Position numbers and translations under genes: made by a program
Notes under the pieces: model-generated
Database searches by the model: none
Told to the model about the DNA's origin: nothing
Seen by the model: the letters and a program-made list of their open reading frames with translations, nothing else
Source of the DNA: a virus
DNA length: 64,000 bases
Virus record (IMG/VR): IMGVR_UViG_3300020197_000008
Span: 1 to 64,000 of that record
Reading direction: 5' to 3' (one strand)
Shown here: one piece after another, positions 33,201 to 43,103 of the stretch
Position numbering within the stretch: the first letter of the stretch is position 1
Layout of the letters: each line of letters opens with the position of its first letter

Positions 33201-35612
33201 CTTTAAGTGATGGACTTTCTGGCCTGCAAAATATGTTTAGAATTGCAATGATGCAGCTGGGATATGGTCTTTCTGAATTGGACAACTTTTCAAAACAAGC
33301 AAACGTGTTGAATAAAGTTTTAAACGATTCAATATACTATTCAATGGGAAGACCTGGATCTTTGCTTAGGGCTGTTGATAATCCGTTTACCAGAGAGTAC
33401 GGAGAGCCGGTCGTAGAAGTGCGCGAACCATTTCAAAGAGTTCATTTTATTAATTCTTTTTCTCATATCTTAAAAAATAATATTCAAGAAACTACAACAA
33501 ACGTAGCCACTGTGGTTACTGCCGTATCCGATGGAAAGTATCCAGTCTCGGTTGCTTTTGACAAGAGTATTCCCTCAGAAAGACAGACCGAAAAAACCAT
33601 TGAAACAGGACTGTATTTTGATAACCTGTTTGGTTCTGGATTAAGCGGTCTAATACATCCTATTGTAAATCCAATTGAAACAGCTCGAGCTCGGCGCAAA
33701 GGTTCTCCAAGGATCTCCCGATGAGCTAATGTCAAAAAGAGTTGCGTTGGCTCATCTTAAAGAATCTTTAAAAGATATTTATTCTGGAGAAATAATTGTC
33801 GTAGGAAGACCCGACATAAGACCTCATGACTTAGTTTACTTGGCAGATATATACGAAAGAATGTATGGGATATTTGAAGTTGAACAAGTTGTTCATCATT
33901 TTAATTCCGATATAGGATTAATTACCTCAATAACGCCAAACGCCCTAGTGTCCGTAAATGATCCTGGCCGCTGGTTTATGTCTCAATGGCTGTATTCTGT
34001 TTTTACACTACAAAATATAAGAAACGATACTAGAACGATCATGCAGTCGGTAAGAAACGGAAATACTGGAATATTATCAAATGGTAATATATCCATTGAC
34101 GGGCTTGCACAAGCGCTAAGGACCCAGATGTTAGGTGGAGTTCAATTCACTCATGGATCTGGCGCTCTCACAACTGACATAATGGCAAGCTTTAGCGCAG
34201 AAAGTCTTTTTGATGCCAGATCACAACTGGAAAATCAGATTAATTCTAATGCCAACGCAAAGGTAAGTCTTACGGGTTTAGCTGCAATGTATGCAGCAAC
34301 AACAGTTGGCTCTGCAACCGTTGGCGCTTTGATTGGTGGTCCTATTTTGGGTGGCGTTGCGGCTGGAATTGCCACAGATATAATGTGGAAGGGTTGGAAA
34401 TGGGTTAGAGACAAGGTGCTGGATCAACATGGGTGTTATATAGCATACTTAAATAAAAATGGACAACCAATGGATGCTGGTTTGTCCATAAACCAGGGAA
34501 TGGTTGTGGGTAGATATCATACAAAGAGACTTCTTCCGGGAATTTTTGGAGTGAGGTCCAAGGTTAAGACTCTGGACGGAAGAGATATTGTATCGTATAA
34601 TGAAATGTTTAAAAGTATGGGATATTCCGAAAATCAAATTCAAGATCTCGTCAGATATGCATCGTTGGAGCATGCTTTGGTAAATGCAGAAATATTAAAA
34701 TACTCTGGCACTAGCCCAGATAGGGCGGGGTTTAATCAATTTTTTAAAGTTCTATGCAAATTACATGCGGTCATTGACGGAGACGAAATAGAAGTTGTGG
34801 ACCTATTGAATCCAGATGGTAAACCCTTCAAGGTAAGACTTGAGGGAATCATATCTTCAACCATCAATGTATTTCAAGGATATGTTAACAACTCTAGTGT
34901 TCAGGGCGTTGATTTAAATTCAGCTGGTTCGCAAACAGCAAGATTTATTAACGATAGGTTAAAGGGTGTTCCATTTGTAATAAGAATATCGCCAAACGAT
35001 TCTTCTTCTGTTTCAGTTTATACCGAAGATGATTTTTCTCCAGGATCAAAATTTAACAATCCACGTAGTTATTTGAAGGGTAAATACTATGGTCAGTCTG
35101 AAGCAGAAAAATCTTTGGGAACTATTTTTTATAGATTAATACCAGAAGATTTAGACAATCTTGTTTTGGAAATAAGAAACTTCTTTGTGGATAATAAATT
35201 TTTATCCAATCAAGATCTAATAGAAAAATTTAGAAACAGCATATATGGTGACTCTTTTCTGCACATAAAATTTGACTCTATATACTCTTTTGTGTCAAAA
35301 TTAAATGATAAGAATTATTTCGAGATTTTAGGACCCTCGGATCCTCTAAAAGATATATCAAATGAAAGGATAAAATTGTTTGATAGTTTTGTAAGTTTTA
35401 AAATTTTACAAACGCTATATTCAAAAGCCTCAGAATGGCCTTATATTGGTTGGGATGAGTACTATAATGATGGATTGGCTGCAACTTTAAACTGGGAATT
35501 AGTTTCAAATAATTTGGCTCAAGTATACACCGTTGACCTATTGAGAAGTAGGCCTGCAGAAATAGGTTTAGATGATCAAATACCTCAAACTCAATATATA
35601 CCTCAAAGATAG
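24238..35612 (+). CDS. Giant baseplate hub-like protein with five +1 recoding sites (3789 aa)
   Basis: ATG 24238 abuts the previous stop. CGGN sites at 24946, 25052, 31911, 32707 and 33692 join six frames ending at TAG 35610-35612, and 11375 minus 5 bases is a whole number of codons. Two copies of a module with HTTISLQLFF / SVDISMKVFG and a later ISTIPNYPF / VSTIPNFPH segment lie near residues 454-624 and 970-1090. Near 1550-1620 there is a hub (gpD/gp27-like) pattern: VRVHLRCGYGSNPN, TVFNGVITEVE, VVTVTCQSDAIEL. VVGRPDIRPHDLVYL and YGIFEVEQVVHHF near 3180-3210 look like a hub C-terminal barrel. Two Gly/Ala hydrophobic helices occur near 1870-1915 and 3345-3390. A staphylococcal-nuclease-like stretch (VIDGDEIEV, VRLEGI) lies near 3508. 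Confidence 0.72.
24946..24949 (+). other. +1 recoding site 13 (CGGC)
   Basis: In-frame CGG after AAG; the 0 frame stops 2 codons later. The product continues as ..LSPKK-G-NDTISISFYK. Residue 237 of the 3789-aa protein. Confidence 0.85.
25052..25055 (+). other. +1 recoding site 14 (CGGT)
   Basis: In frame only after site 13; follows GAA. The product continues as ..YNTLE-G-FRLFRAILAP. Residue 272. The 34-codon link between sites 13 and 14 has no start codon of its own that would make a gene. Confidence 0.85.
31911..31914 (+). other. +1 recoding site 15 (CGGG)
   Basis: This is the only CGGG site; it follows CCT. The product continues as ..ITTDP-G-YGGSADSREAQI. Residue 2558. The 0 frame stays open 54 more codons, to 32078, with an Arg/Ser/Cys/Trp-rich sequence unlike the rest of the protein. 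Confidence 0.83.
32707..32710 (+). other. +1 recoding site 16 (CGGA)
   Basis: In-frame CGG after GAG; the 0 frame stops at 32728-32730. The product continues as ..DAPLDE-G-GLINYFNTLA. Residue 2823. Confidence 0.85.
33692..33695 (+). other. +1 recoding site 17 (CGGC)
   Basis: In-frame CGG after GCT; the 0 frame stops at 33722-33724. The product continues as ..ETARA-G-AKVLQGSPDE. Residue 3151, shortly before the hub-like barrel. Confidence 0.85.
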
Positions 35613-35623
35613 AATTTATTAAA

Positions 35624-38600
35624 ATGGATAGTTTTGAACTAAATATAAATGACTTCGAGGATTCAAGAGCCTTTGTTCAAAAATTGGCCGAAGGGTACAA
35701 TCCAAAAGGTAGAGCCAGTCTTGTTACTTCAGGATCCGTTGACAGATACGCCAACGCCACCCTAACAAGCAGGGATATAACTGACATAATGGCAGGCGGT
35801 GCACTGGGTAGAAATCCCGCAACCCTAATGGATCTACACACCAGATTTTTGCAGTCGTCGCTTCATGGAATATTGAGCGCAGGAGCAAAGCACGAAAATT
35901 TTCAAGTACCGAATCCAGACTATACTGGGACTAAGGGCGAACAAGAAAATCTTTCTGGAACAGACGCTTTTCTTAGAACGATAACTGGCTCTATAATGGG
36001 AACTGGTCTTGCTCCTGCAAAAAACACAAATCCGCTTCTCGAAAGATTGGCCAACGAGTTTAATAATAATAAATCAATTTCTTACGTTGGTTCGTCAAAT
36101 ATGCCAGTGTTTAAACACAAGCAGATCCAGTATGCAGCAAACCCAGACGCTCCGTCACTTGGGGAAAGAACGGTCGCTATTGTCAATGATTTAAATAAAT
36201 ACGAACTGGAAATATATTATCTTAGAGGGGCGGAGCTCAATAAAAGAATTCCATCATCAGGTTTGACAATTGGTTATACTTTTGATATACCAGACGACCT
36301 TGGGGATTACGTGTTTCATCAAACAATTTCAAACACGCCAGGTTCAAAAACAGAAGAACGCGTTGACACTGGTCTAATTACTCAAACCGGAACAAAAGCC
36401 CTAATTTCTGCCGCGCTGATAGAGTGTCTTTTGATGTTAACCGATCCAACAAAAGGTACAGCAATAAAGGGTCAATTTAACGTTGACAAGGCCATACTGG
36501 CAAAAAATGAAAGAAGCGATAGGACCGACGAACAGTTAAAAAACAATATTGACCCAAACAACAGCAATGCCATATCCGATCATGTTTTTGGAAGAGCATT
36601 TGACATAGAGGGTGTTGGGAGTTTCACTAATCTTCAAAAATCAAAAGAACACTACGCAGCGGCGTTTGCGTTCCTTCTTGCCAGATTATCCACTCTTCCG
36701 CAGTCGCTTCTTCCAGACCTCATAATAATAAGTTCGGATGTTGCAAGAGACATAGGAGTTAAAGAGGGATTTGAATCAGCAAATTTTATTATTAAAACTC
36801 AGTATCCAAGTTTAAAGTATATTAACTTTGAAGGATCTGAACATCACAAGTCCAATATTCATATAAGTTTTGGCCCAAGTAGAGCAGGAAGATATGTTGG
36901 ATCACCAGGATGGACCACAAGCGCTGGAAATATAGTTGGTGTTCAACCAGGGGAAACTGCAGTAAACACACCAGAAGTAATTCTTGGGGCAAAAAACAAA
37001 GGATACACAAACTATCTGCTAAGAGGTCGGAGAAAGGCTTTCCGTTCAGGATGTGTACATCCTGCTGCACGAATACGGTCCTTTTTGCGAATTTACTGCC
37101 GCAATACTGGCTGCCATAGCTGTTAGAGAAAGCGGTCTAAATCCTGCGGCATTCAATGGAAAGTGTTCTGAGGGAAAAAGTTCGAATTCTTGGAATGGAG
37201 ATTATTCCTATGGTTTGTTCCAGAACAATCTAATATCGTTAATGAGCAAGAAAAACAATGCGTCAACAGGTGTACCAATACACTATGATCCTTTGAGTTC
37301 TCAAAACCCAGTTAATACGAGTATTCTTGCTCATCAGTTGGCTTACTTGCCAAGCATATCGCAGGGTCTTGAATCTAATGAAGTTGGAAAAAAAATAGTA
37401 TCTCTTCAAGACACTGGAAAAGCAGATGTTCATCCTGCTTTATGGTATCCGATAAATCAGGTTTGGTCAGTAATGACGAAGTGGGGAAGAAAAGATTTTA
37501 TGAACACCAAACCGCTATGTAGTTCTGGCGGCTTTGCTGCGTGGGGAGACTACGACGTTAGAGACAGTAATGGAGACATGGTTCCCAGATCACAGTGTGG
37601 TTTTATTTTTCAGGTAAAATTTCAAGACGTAGTTACCGCCTTTATTGGCTCTGGAAGACCTTTGCAAGATTTAGAAGCCTGGGTCAGACAAAACCTGCCA
37701 GTATACAATCCAAGAACCGCAGAATACATAGATGACTGGATGAGTGGTACGGTATTTCTTTCTCAATTTGATGCAAATGGTAACTTAAAAGACCTCAGCA
37801 AGAGTGCTCCGATTGTAATCGAAAATCCCAACAATCAAGGCTCGGGTCCAGTTGTCACACCAGGTATACACATTCAAGTACCTCCCGATAGGCTAGATCC
37901 AGTTATTCCAGTTATTACCACGTCTAAACCAGTAACAACAAGTCGTCCTGTTATACCGCCTCCTGACAGATTGGAGCCACCAGTTACGACGACCACCACG
38001 GCCGCACCAGTTACGACGACCACGGCCGCACCAGGTACGACGACCACGGCTGCACCAGGTACGACGACCACGGCTGCACCAGGTACGACGACCACCACCA
38101 CTACGCTTCCACCAGTTCTAACTACGCCTAAACCAATCATAGTCACCACTACGCGTAGACCCAGCTCTCTACCTCCTGACAGGCTGACTCCGGGACACCC
38201 CGCCGGAAATACAAATCCCGGTAAACCAGTAATTCCGCCAGTCGTAATTCCCCCAACAAATCCTTGGGATGGGGCTAATCGTATAACAACGTCTCGCCCC
38301 ACCACCACTAAACCAAATACTTCTCCCCCCACCAGCACCCCCACCACCACCACCAGGGCACCAGTCACCACCACCAGGGCGCCAGTCACCACCACCAGGG
38401 CGCCAGTCACCACCACCGCAAAACCAAAAACGATTAATCCAAAACCAACAGACACCACGTTTCCACCAGTTCTCACTGTTCCGCCTCCTGTTAAAATAGA
38501 TCCGGGAGTACAGCCAAAGCCAGGAGAAACCATTACCACCACAAAACCAGTTATACCTCAGCAACCTATTTCGGGTATTATAGATCCTTTTCTAATATTG

Positions 38601-40453
38601 AATGTCGCAGAAAAATTGCGAAGAAAGGGCACAGAGTGGATGTTGGGCATTGGCAAAGCGCGAACGAGGGGAACGAACATTGGATGTGAGCGATTTATGA
38701 GAATACTATGCGCAGCTTTGGGCATAGCTGGTGCAGAAAGGGTACAAAGAGACATATTCCCAAGCGGCTTCTCAAATGAGGGAGGCAAATGGGAAGATCC
38801 AGATATAGGATTCTTAACCCACAATAAAGAGTTGGGCGATGAGCCGCCATACCTCGCCCAACTCCCGACTAACGAAAGCGCCATGGAACACTGGAAGAAT
38901 ATTATAAAAAAGCAGGAGGAATCAACCGACCTAAAAGACGGAGTACACTATTGGAGAGCCAACAAAAGAATAGAGGAATTTAGAGATCGGAAATTCCTTC
39001 ATAAATAAGGAAGAATATAATAAATACTTAAAGACGTTATTAAATCCTCCTGCGGGATATTTGGTTTTTTGGGCAGACGATACTGCCCCAAATGGCGGTC
39101 TAGGGCACTGCGGTGTGTCAGTTGGTCCTGTTACTTCGGGATCCGCTGACCGATTGACCACGTTTGGGAAAAAGGTAAAACTTCTTAGAAACGATGAGCA
39201 ACATCATTTAATCCTTAGTGGAAAAGCGCTTGCCGAAAATGGTGTGGATACAGCTAATATAGTTGTATCGAGATATGTTGATCAATGGCCTAACAAGCCA
39301 TCCTCTCATAAGAGCATACATGGTCAGTACCAGGGTGGATCTGAACATCCCGGAAATGATTATACTTTTTTGGGAGTGTCTAAGACTTGGCTGCCAAAAG
39401 GCGCTAAATCTCAAGAAGAGAACGAGGGCAATACTCTAAATGAGGAGTTCTATAGTCCTTCATACTTCGTTAGTTTGACTAAACCAATAGATAAAGACGT
39501 AGTTTACGATTGTTTGAGAAAGGTGAACTTTTCTCCCGAACTAGCGGCAATCTTAACGTGCATTGCAGAAAGAGAAAGTAGTTTTCAACCAGGCCAAATA
39601 AATCCCAATTTCGAAACTGGAGATTGGTCAATCGGCCTTTTCCAAATGAATCTTTTGGCTAAATTCAACCGATCAGCTCTTTTGGTGAATCCAGATAGCG
39701 ATTATAAACTACCATTTGTTACAAAAAAGAATGTAGCAGGTAGTGTGCAAGAGGAGGTAGAACTAGTGCGAGGAACAGTTCTTGCATATTACCCTAACGA
39801 TGATTTTTTCGAAAGTATGTATGAGATAGGCGAAAGAGTAAAAGGGCGAGTGTCCGATCTCATTACCGCTCAAAGATCTGATAGCTATTCCGGGAAGGCG
39901 GTTGACACTATAATCAAACAAATGTACGAAGGATTTGTCAAAGGAAAAAAATCGGGACAGGTTGAGGAAAACAAAAGGGTAATAAAGAAATCGCTTTCAT
40001 ACAAGGATAAGGAGAATCCCGTGCTTTGGCAGCCGATAAATCAAGCTCTGATGGCAAGAACGTTTTGGATCTGGTCACACGGTGCATTTAGTTCCCTGAG
40101 TCAAGTTCCAGAAATAACGAAGCCGTTTGACACAGGAAACTATGGCAGCGGACTTTATCACTGGGGCGGTTATAAATTAGGAGATAGGTACGCCAAGGCA
40201 AATGGTTTTATTTTTAACACAAAATACGAAACTGCACAAGAGGTACTCAAGGACAATGAAAACATAACAGAAGCCGAAGCTAGACAAAGAATTGAAAAAG
40301 CTATTAAGGGACAGAGTCGGCGAATATATGCAAATTGACACCGATATAGACGATAAAAAAAGACTTATATATTCTAAACCAACTACAGAAGAAGATCTTG
40401 AAAGATGGTTTAATGGCGCTGTCTTGAATCCAAACGGGAATCCAGAACAATAA
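35624..40453 (+). CDS. Multidomain tail-associated cell-wall hydrolase, three +1 recoding sites (1608 aa)
   Basis: CGGN sites at 37028, 38988 and 40318 join four frames from ATG 35624 to TAA 40451-40453. Domain 1 has an exact M15/VanY-type SxHxxGxAxD motif (His320, Asp327) and a later His413 in SNIHISFG, as in Zn D,D-peptidases. Domain 2 (about 475-560) is lytic-transglycosylase-like, with Glu502 in AVRESGLNP and YGLFQ. A Thr/Pro linker spans about 750-965. Domain 3 (about 1010-1190) is NlpC/P60- or CHAP-like, with Cys1021 in GCERFMRILC and His1161 in GHCGVSVGP after a PPAGYLVFW segment; the 38988 site lies between them. Domain 4 is a second transglycosylase-like domain (Glu1317 in ERESSF, then IGLFQMN). 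Role: peptidoglycan digestion during injection. Confidence 0.72.
37028..37031 (+). other. +1 recoding site 18 (CGGA)
   Basis: In-frame CGG after GGT; the 0 frame runs 32 more codons to a stop at 37124-37126. The product continues as ..YLLRG-G-ERLSVQDVYILL. Residue 469, at the start of the first transglycosylase-like domain. Confidence 0.85.
37984..38100 (+). repeat. 24-bp tandem repeat coding a Thr/Ala/Pro linker
   Basis: Units of the type CCAGGTACGACGACCACGGC plus TGCA repeat about four times with few changes, each encoding the octapeptide PGTTTTAA. They lie inside the cell-wall hydrolase gene and form a flexible linker. Confidence 0.8.
38340..38415 (+). repeat. 21-bp tandem repeat coding TTTRAPV
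   Basis: About three copies of a 21-base unit (ACCACCACCAGGGCGCCAGT plus C) encode TTTRAPV. This is a second linker in the same hydrolase gene, with more C-rich composition than its surroundings. Confidence 0.8.
38988..38991 (+). other. +1 recoding site 19 (CGGA)
   Basis: In-frame CGG after GAT; the 0 frame stops at 39006-39008. The product continues as ..IEEFRD-G-NSFINKEEY. Residue 1122, between the putative catalytic Cys1021 and His1161. Confidence 0.86.
40318..40321 (+). other. +1 recoding site 20 (CGGC)
   Basis: In-frame CGG after AGT; the 0 frame stops at 40336-40338. The product continues as ..IKGQS-G-EYMQIDTDID and ends 43 residues later. Residue 1565. Confidence 0.83.
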
Positions 40454-40461
40454 GGAGAATC

Positions 40462-40824
40462 ATGAAACACTATCCAAAATATGACCAGAGGATAAATTCC
40501 GAATTTCAATCTCGTCGACTGCAGGAAACGAAGCCTCGCTTTGGAACCGTTATTTCTTATGATAAATTGACAAATACGGCTATGATTTTAATGGACGACA
40601 AACACTCGAATACAATAGGAAATGCGCACAGGGGCGTTTCATGTCCGAGCATTCAGGGAATTCAAGCAGTTGCGCCCAACGCCGGCTCCCGCTGCGTTCT
40701 CGGTTTTAGGGACGACTCAGAGACCACTCCTTATGTTATTTCATTTATTGAGGAAGGTTCTTCTATCGGAAAGTACGCACCAGCCTACATGGTTGACACT
40801 GGCATACCAAGGTATATGGTTTAG
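40462..40824 (+). CDS. Small OB-fold-like baseplate/spike protein (120 aa)
   Basis: AAGGAG precedes ATG 40462. Residues 25-100 are beta-rich: FGTVISYDKLTNTAMILMDD, then an Ala/Gly/Ser loop, then GSRCVLGFRDD and TPYVISFIEEG. This looks like the OB-type domain of phage spike and hub-tip proteins (gpV/gp5 N terminus). The short length and the following beta-helix-like gene suggest the two form the membrane-puncturing tip. The fold call is by eye and moderate. Confidence 0.5.
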   Translation: MKHYPKYDQRINSEFQSRRLQETKPRFGTVISYDKLTNTAMILMDDKHSNTIGNAHRGVSCPSIQGIQAVAPNAGSRCVLGFRDDSETTPYVISFIEEGSSIGKYAPAYMVDTGIPRYMV

Positions 40825-40827
40825 TTT

Positions 40828-41541
40828 ATGCAGGATATTAGCTCAAATTTAAATTTTAAATCACTAGCTGGCGATACTGCCACGGAAGTTGATGAAATTA
40901 GAAGAAGAAAAAACTTTTCGCCCAGAGAGGTGGGCATAACCCATCCTGACAATACTGGCTTTATACGAATAACTGATTCTGGAGATATAGAAATATTTGC
41001 TGCGCCGGGTGTCGGAATTATTATAAGTGCAGCAACAAAAACCATAGCCTTGTTTGCCGATAATATTAAATTAAATTCAAAAGAAGATGGTTTAAGGTGG
41101 AATATGAATACTTTTAATAGCTCTGCTACAGATTTTAGTGAACCAGCAATGATTCCAATGACCGCAAAAGACGCTAATCCAGGTTTTAAAAATGCAGATT
41201 ATTTTATTAATAATATTAAAGATTCTTATGGAGAAGATTTTATAAATAATATTACTATAAAAGAAGGATATGAGAGTGTGACTGAGACTGAAGACGCCTT
41301 AGCTAAAGGCTTACTTTTTCATAAAAATACAAAAGAATCGCCTATGTCAAAACTACTAGAAGCCTATAATCAATTGGAAGTTGAAATGTTAACTGAGTTT
41401 TGGACAAAAAACCAGCCGGCAATATCGAAGGCTTTTACTAGTTTCACATTTTACCTTGAATTTTTAAAAGAAAAAACAGATAATGGACTTAATATTTCAC
41501 AAATTTTAAACAACATCGCGCAAAATAATGGGAGTTATTAA
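40828..41541 (+). CDS. Spike-like protein with short beta-helix pattern (237 aa)
   Basis: It starts 3 bases after the preceding gene. Residues about 35-85 alternate short beta strands: GFIRITDSGDIEIFAAPG, VGIIISAATKTIALFADNIKL. This is the stacked-strand pattern seen in needle or spike tips. The C-terminal 130 residues are helical and charged (KLLEAYNQLEVEMLTEFWTKN). The stop overlaps the next start in TAATG at 41539-41543. Together with 40462 it probably builds the central spike. Confidence 0.5.
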   Translation: MQDISSNLNFKSLAGDTATEVDEIRRRKNFSPREVGITHPDNTGFIRITDSGDIEIFAAPGVGIIISAATKTIALFADNIKLNSKEDGLRWNMNTFNSSATDFSEPAMIPMTAKDANPGFKNADYFINNIKDSYGEDFINNITIKEGYESVTETEDALAKGLLFHKNTKESPMSKLLEAYNQLEVEMLTEFWTKNQPAISKAFTSFTFYLEFLKEKTDNGLNISQILNNIAQNNGSY

Positions 41542-41921
41542 TGTCTGATTTATATATTGACATAAGTGGCGATCTGGCAATAAATGGCCTTGGGGACCTC
41601 GCTACGGTAAGAGATCAGGGCACAAAAGACATACAGCATGTTTATATTAGGTTGATGACTGAGCCTGGTGACTTCTATGTTTACCCCCAACTGGGGACGC
41701 AGCTGTCAATGCTGTACGGAATGCCCCAGACGCCACAAACTGGCGACTTTGGTAAGAGATTAATACGAGCAGCCCTTGAAAGAGAAGGCGTATTTCAAAA
41801 TAGACAAATTACTATTGAAGCGGTGCCAGAAAGTGCAGATTCCATAAGATTTGATATTTATTTGGCTGGGAATAATTACGATCCAGTAGTGTTTTCCATA
41901 ACTCAGGATCTGGGAGATTAG
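41541..41921 (+). CDS. Baseplate wedge, gp25/GpW-like (126 aa)
   Basis: Length and pattern match the gp25-like lysozyme-related wedge family: DISGDLAINGLGDLATVRDQ, an IRLMTEPGDFYVYPQLGTQL segment, then RLIRAALEREG and a beta-rich end (FDIYLAG). This family initiates sheath and wedge assembly next to the gpJ/gp6 protein, which follows one base after the stop here. Translational coupling to both neighbours is clear. There is no in-frame CGG. Confidence 0.75.
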   Translation: MSDLYIDISGDLAINGLGDLATVRDQGTKDIQHVYIRLMTEPGDFYVYPQLGTQLSMLYGMPQTPQTGDFGKRLIRAALEREGVFQNRQITIEAVPESADSIRFDIYLAGNNYDPVVFSITQDLGD

Positions 41922-41922
41922 T

Positions 41923-43092
41923 ATGCCATCAGCGGTGACAAAAACAAAAGAGCAAATGTTAATGACAGTTTTAGATGCTCTACAAAAAAACGCAGGAATT
42001 AACGCCACATCACCCGGCTCGATAGCCAGGGCCTTTGCGGAAACAATTAATTCTGAAATTTATGATCTGTACAACGCACTAAAGGTTACTACTGAGCAGT
42101 CGAATTTGTCAAGCGCCAGTGGTTTTAATCTTGACATGATTGGATCCTTGTATGGAGTTACCAGAAGAACAATATCTGAAGAACTGGCTCAAGAAAGACT
42201 TTCTGGAAATATAGAATTTTTTACAAATAGGGTTCATAGTGCAAATATTTTCATACCCGCAAAAACCTTAATTTATAATGATACCACAAGTTATTCCTCT
42301 ATTCAATATACCTACGAGCTTGTCGGAGAGGTTATTATTGAAGCTGGAAGCACCAGGGCGTACGGATCGGTAAAAGCAAAGTTTCCAGACAACAATGTAA
42401 CTGCGGTTAGAAATACACTGATTAGACATAATTTCATGGCTCCTCCGGGAATAGTCGTATTTTGCAATAACCCCAAAGAGGTTTACAGTACTTTAAATTC
42501 AGAATCGGATGACAACTACAGAAGAAGAATTATTTCAAAAATAAGAGGATCTAGTAGCGGCAGCGCGGAATCGCTACGATTCGCTACGTTGAGCATAAAA
42601 GGGATAAAAGACGTAAAAATAAGAGAGGCTTCTTTTGGAATGGGTTCTTGTGATGTTATAATTATTCCAGAGACTAGGTCAAACCTGAGTGCGCTAATAC
42701 AGATTGTAATGGACGAGGTAAGAGCTATAAAGCCCATAGGAATAAACGTTAACGTTAGAATGGCAGAAAGAAAACTAGTTGATGTTAGTATGTCATTGGC
42801 AATGAGGCAGGGAACTTCTGCGGCGGCAGCAAGAGCAGTAGAAAATCAAGCGAGAATTTTTGTTCACAGATATTTAAATTCATTTTTAATAGGTGACTCT
42901 TTGCTAATTTCTGAAATAGAAAGACAAGCAAGGCTTGCCTCTGATTTAATTACCTCAGCTGAGGTAAAGTCGGTAAGGGTTAATGATCAAAATATATCTG
43001 GCAGGAGCTTTACTTTAAGCGACGATAAATCCTACATGGCTGCTGGTTCATTGGGCATATATTCTGTTATAATGGGTAGTACAAATTATTAA
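41923..43092 (+). CDS. Baseplate J-like wedge protein (389 aa)
   Basis: This fits the Baseplate_J/gp6-like family: an N-terminal helical part (SGFNLDMIGSLYGVTR), a central barrel with GSTRAYGSVKAKF, then the typical ESDDNYRRRIISKIRGSSSGSAESLRFATLSIKGIKDVKI stretch, and a C-terminal helical region with FVHRYLNSFLIGDSLLISEIERQA. It would form the ring connecting wedges to the sheath. It follows the gp25-like gene by one base, the order seen in many contractile systems. Confidence 0.85.
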   Translation: MPSAVTKTKEQMLMTVLDALQKNAGINATSPGSIARAFAETINSEIYDLYNALKVTTEQSNLSSASGFNLDMIGSLYGVTRRTISEELAQERLSGNIEFFTNRVHSANIFIPAKTLIYNDTTSYSSIQYTYELVGEVIIEAGSTRAYGSVKAKFPDNNVTAVRNTLIRHNFMAPPGIVVFCNNPKEVYSTLNSESDDNYRRRIISKIRGSSSGSAESLRFATLSIKGIKDVKIREASFGMGSCDVIIIPETRSNLSALIQIVMDEVRAIKPIGINVNVRMAERKLVDVSMSLAMRQGTSAAAARAVENQARIFVHRYLNSFLIGDSLLISEIERQARLASDLITSAEVKSVRVNDQNISGRSFTLSDDKSYMAAGSLGIYSVIMGSTNY

Positions 43093-43103
43093 AAGGATGA
43101 CAA

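Noticed and set aside
33675-33694. Independent gene start just upstream of the 33692 site (likewise 58092 and 21902)
   Set aside because: These apparent starts lie in or near the recoding junctions, lack Shine-Dalgarno sequences, and overlap the coding path of the larger recoded protein.
37874-38542. 222-aa antisense open frame
   Set aside because: It is the complement of the Thr/Pro repeat linker, gives Val/Gly-rich low-complexity sequence, and lies within a real + strand gene.
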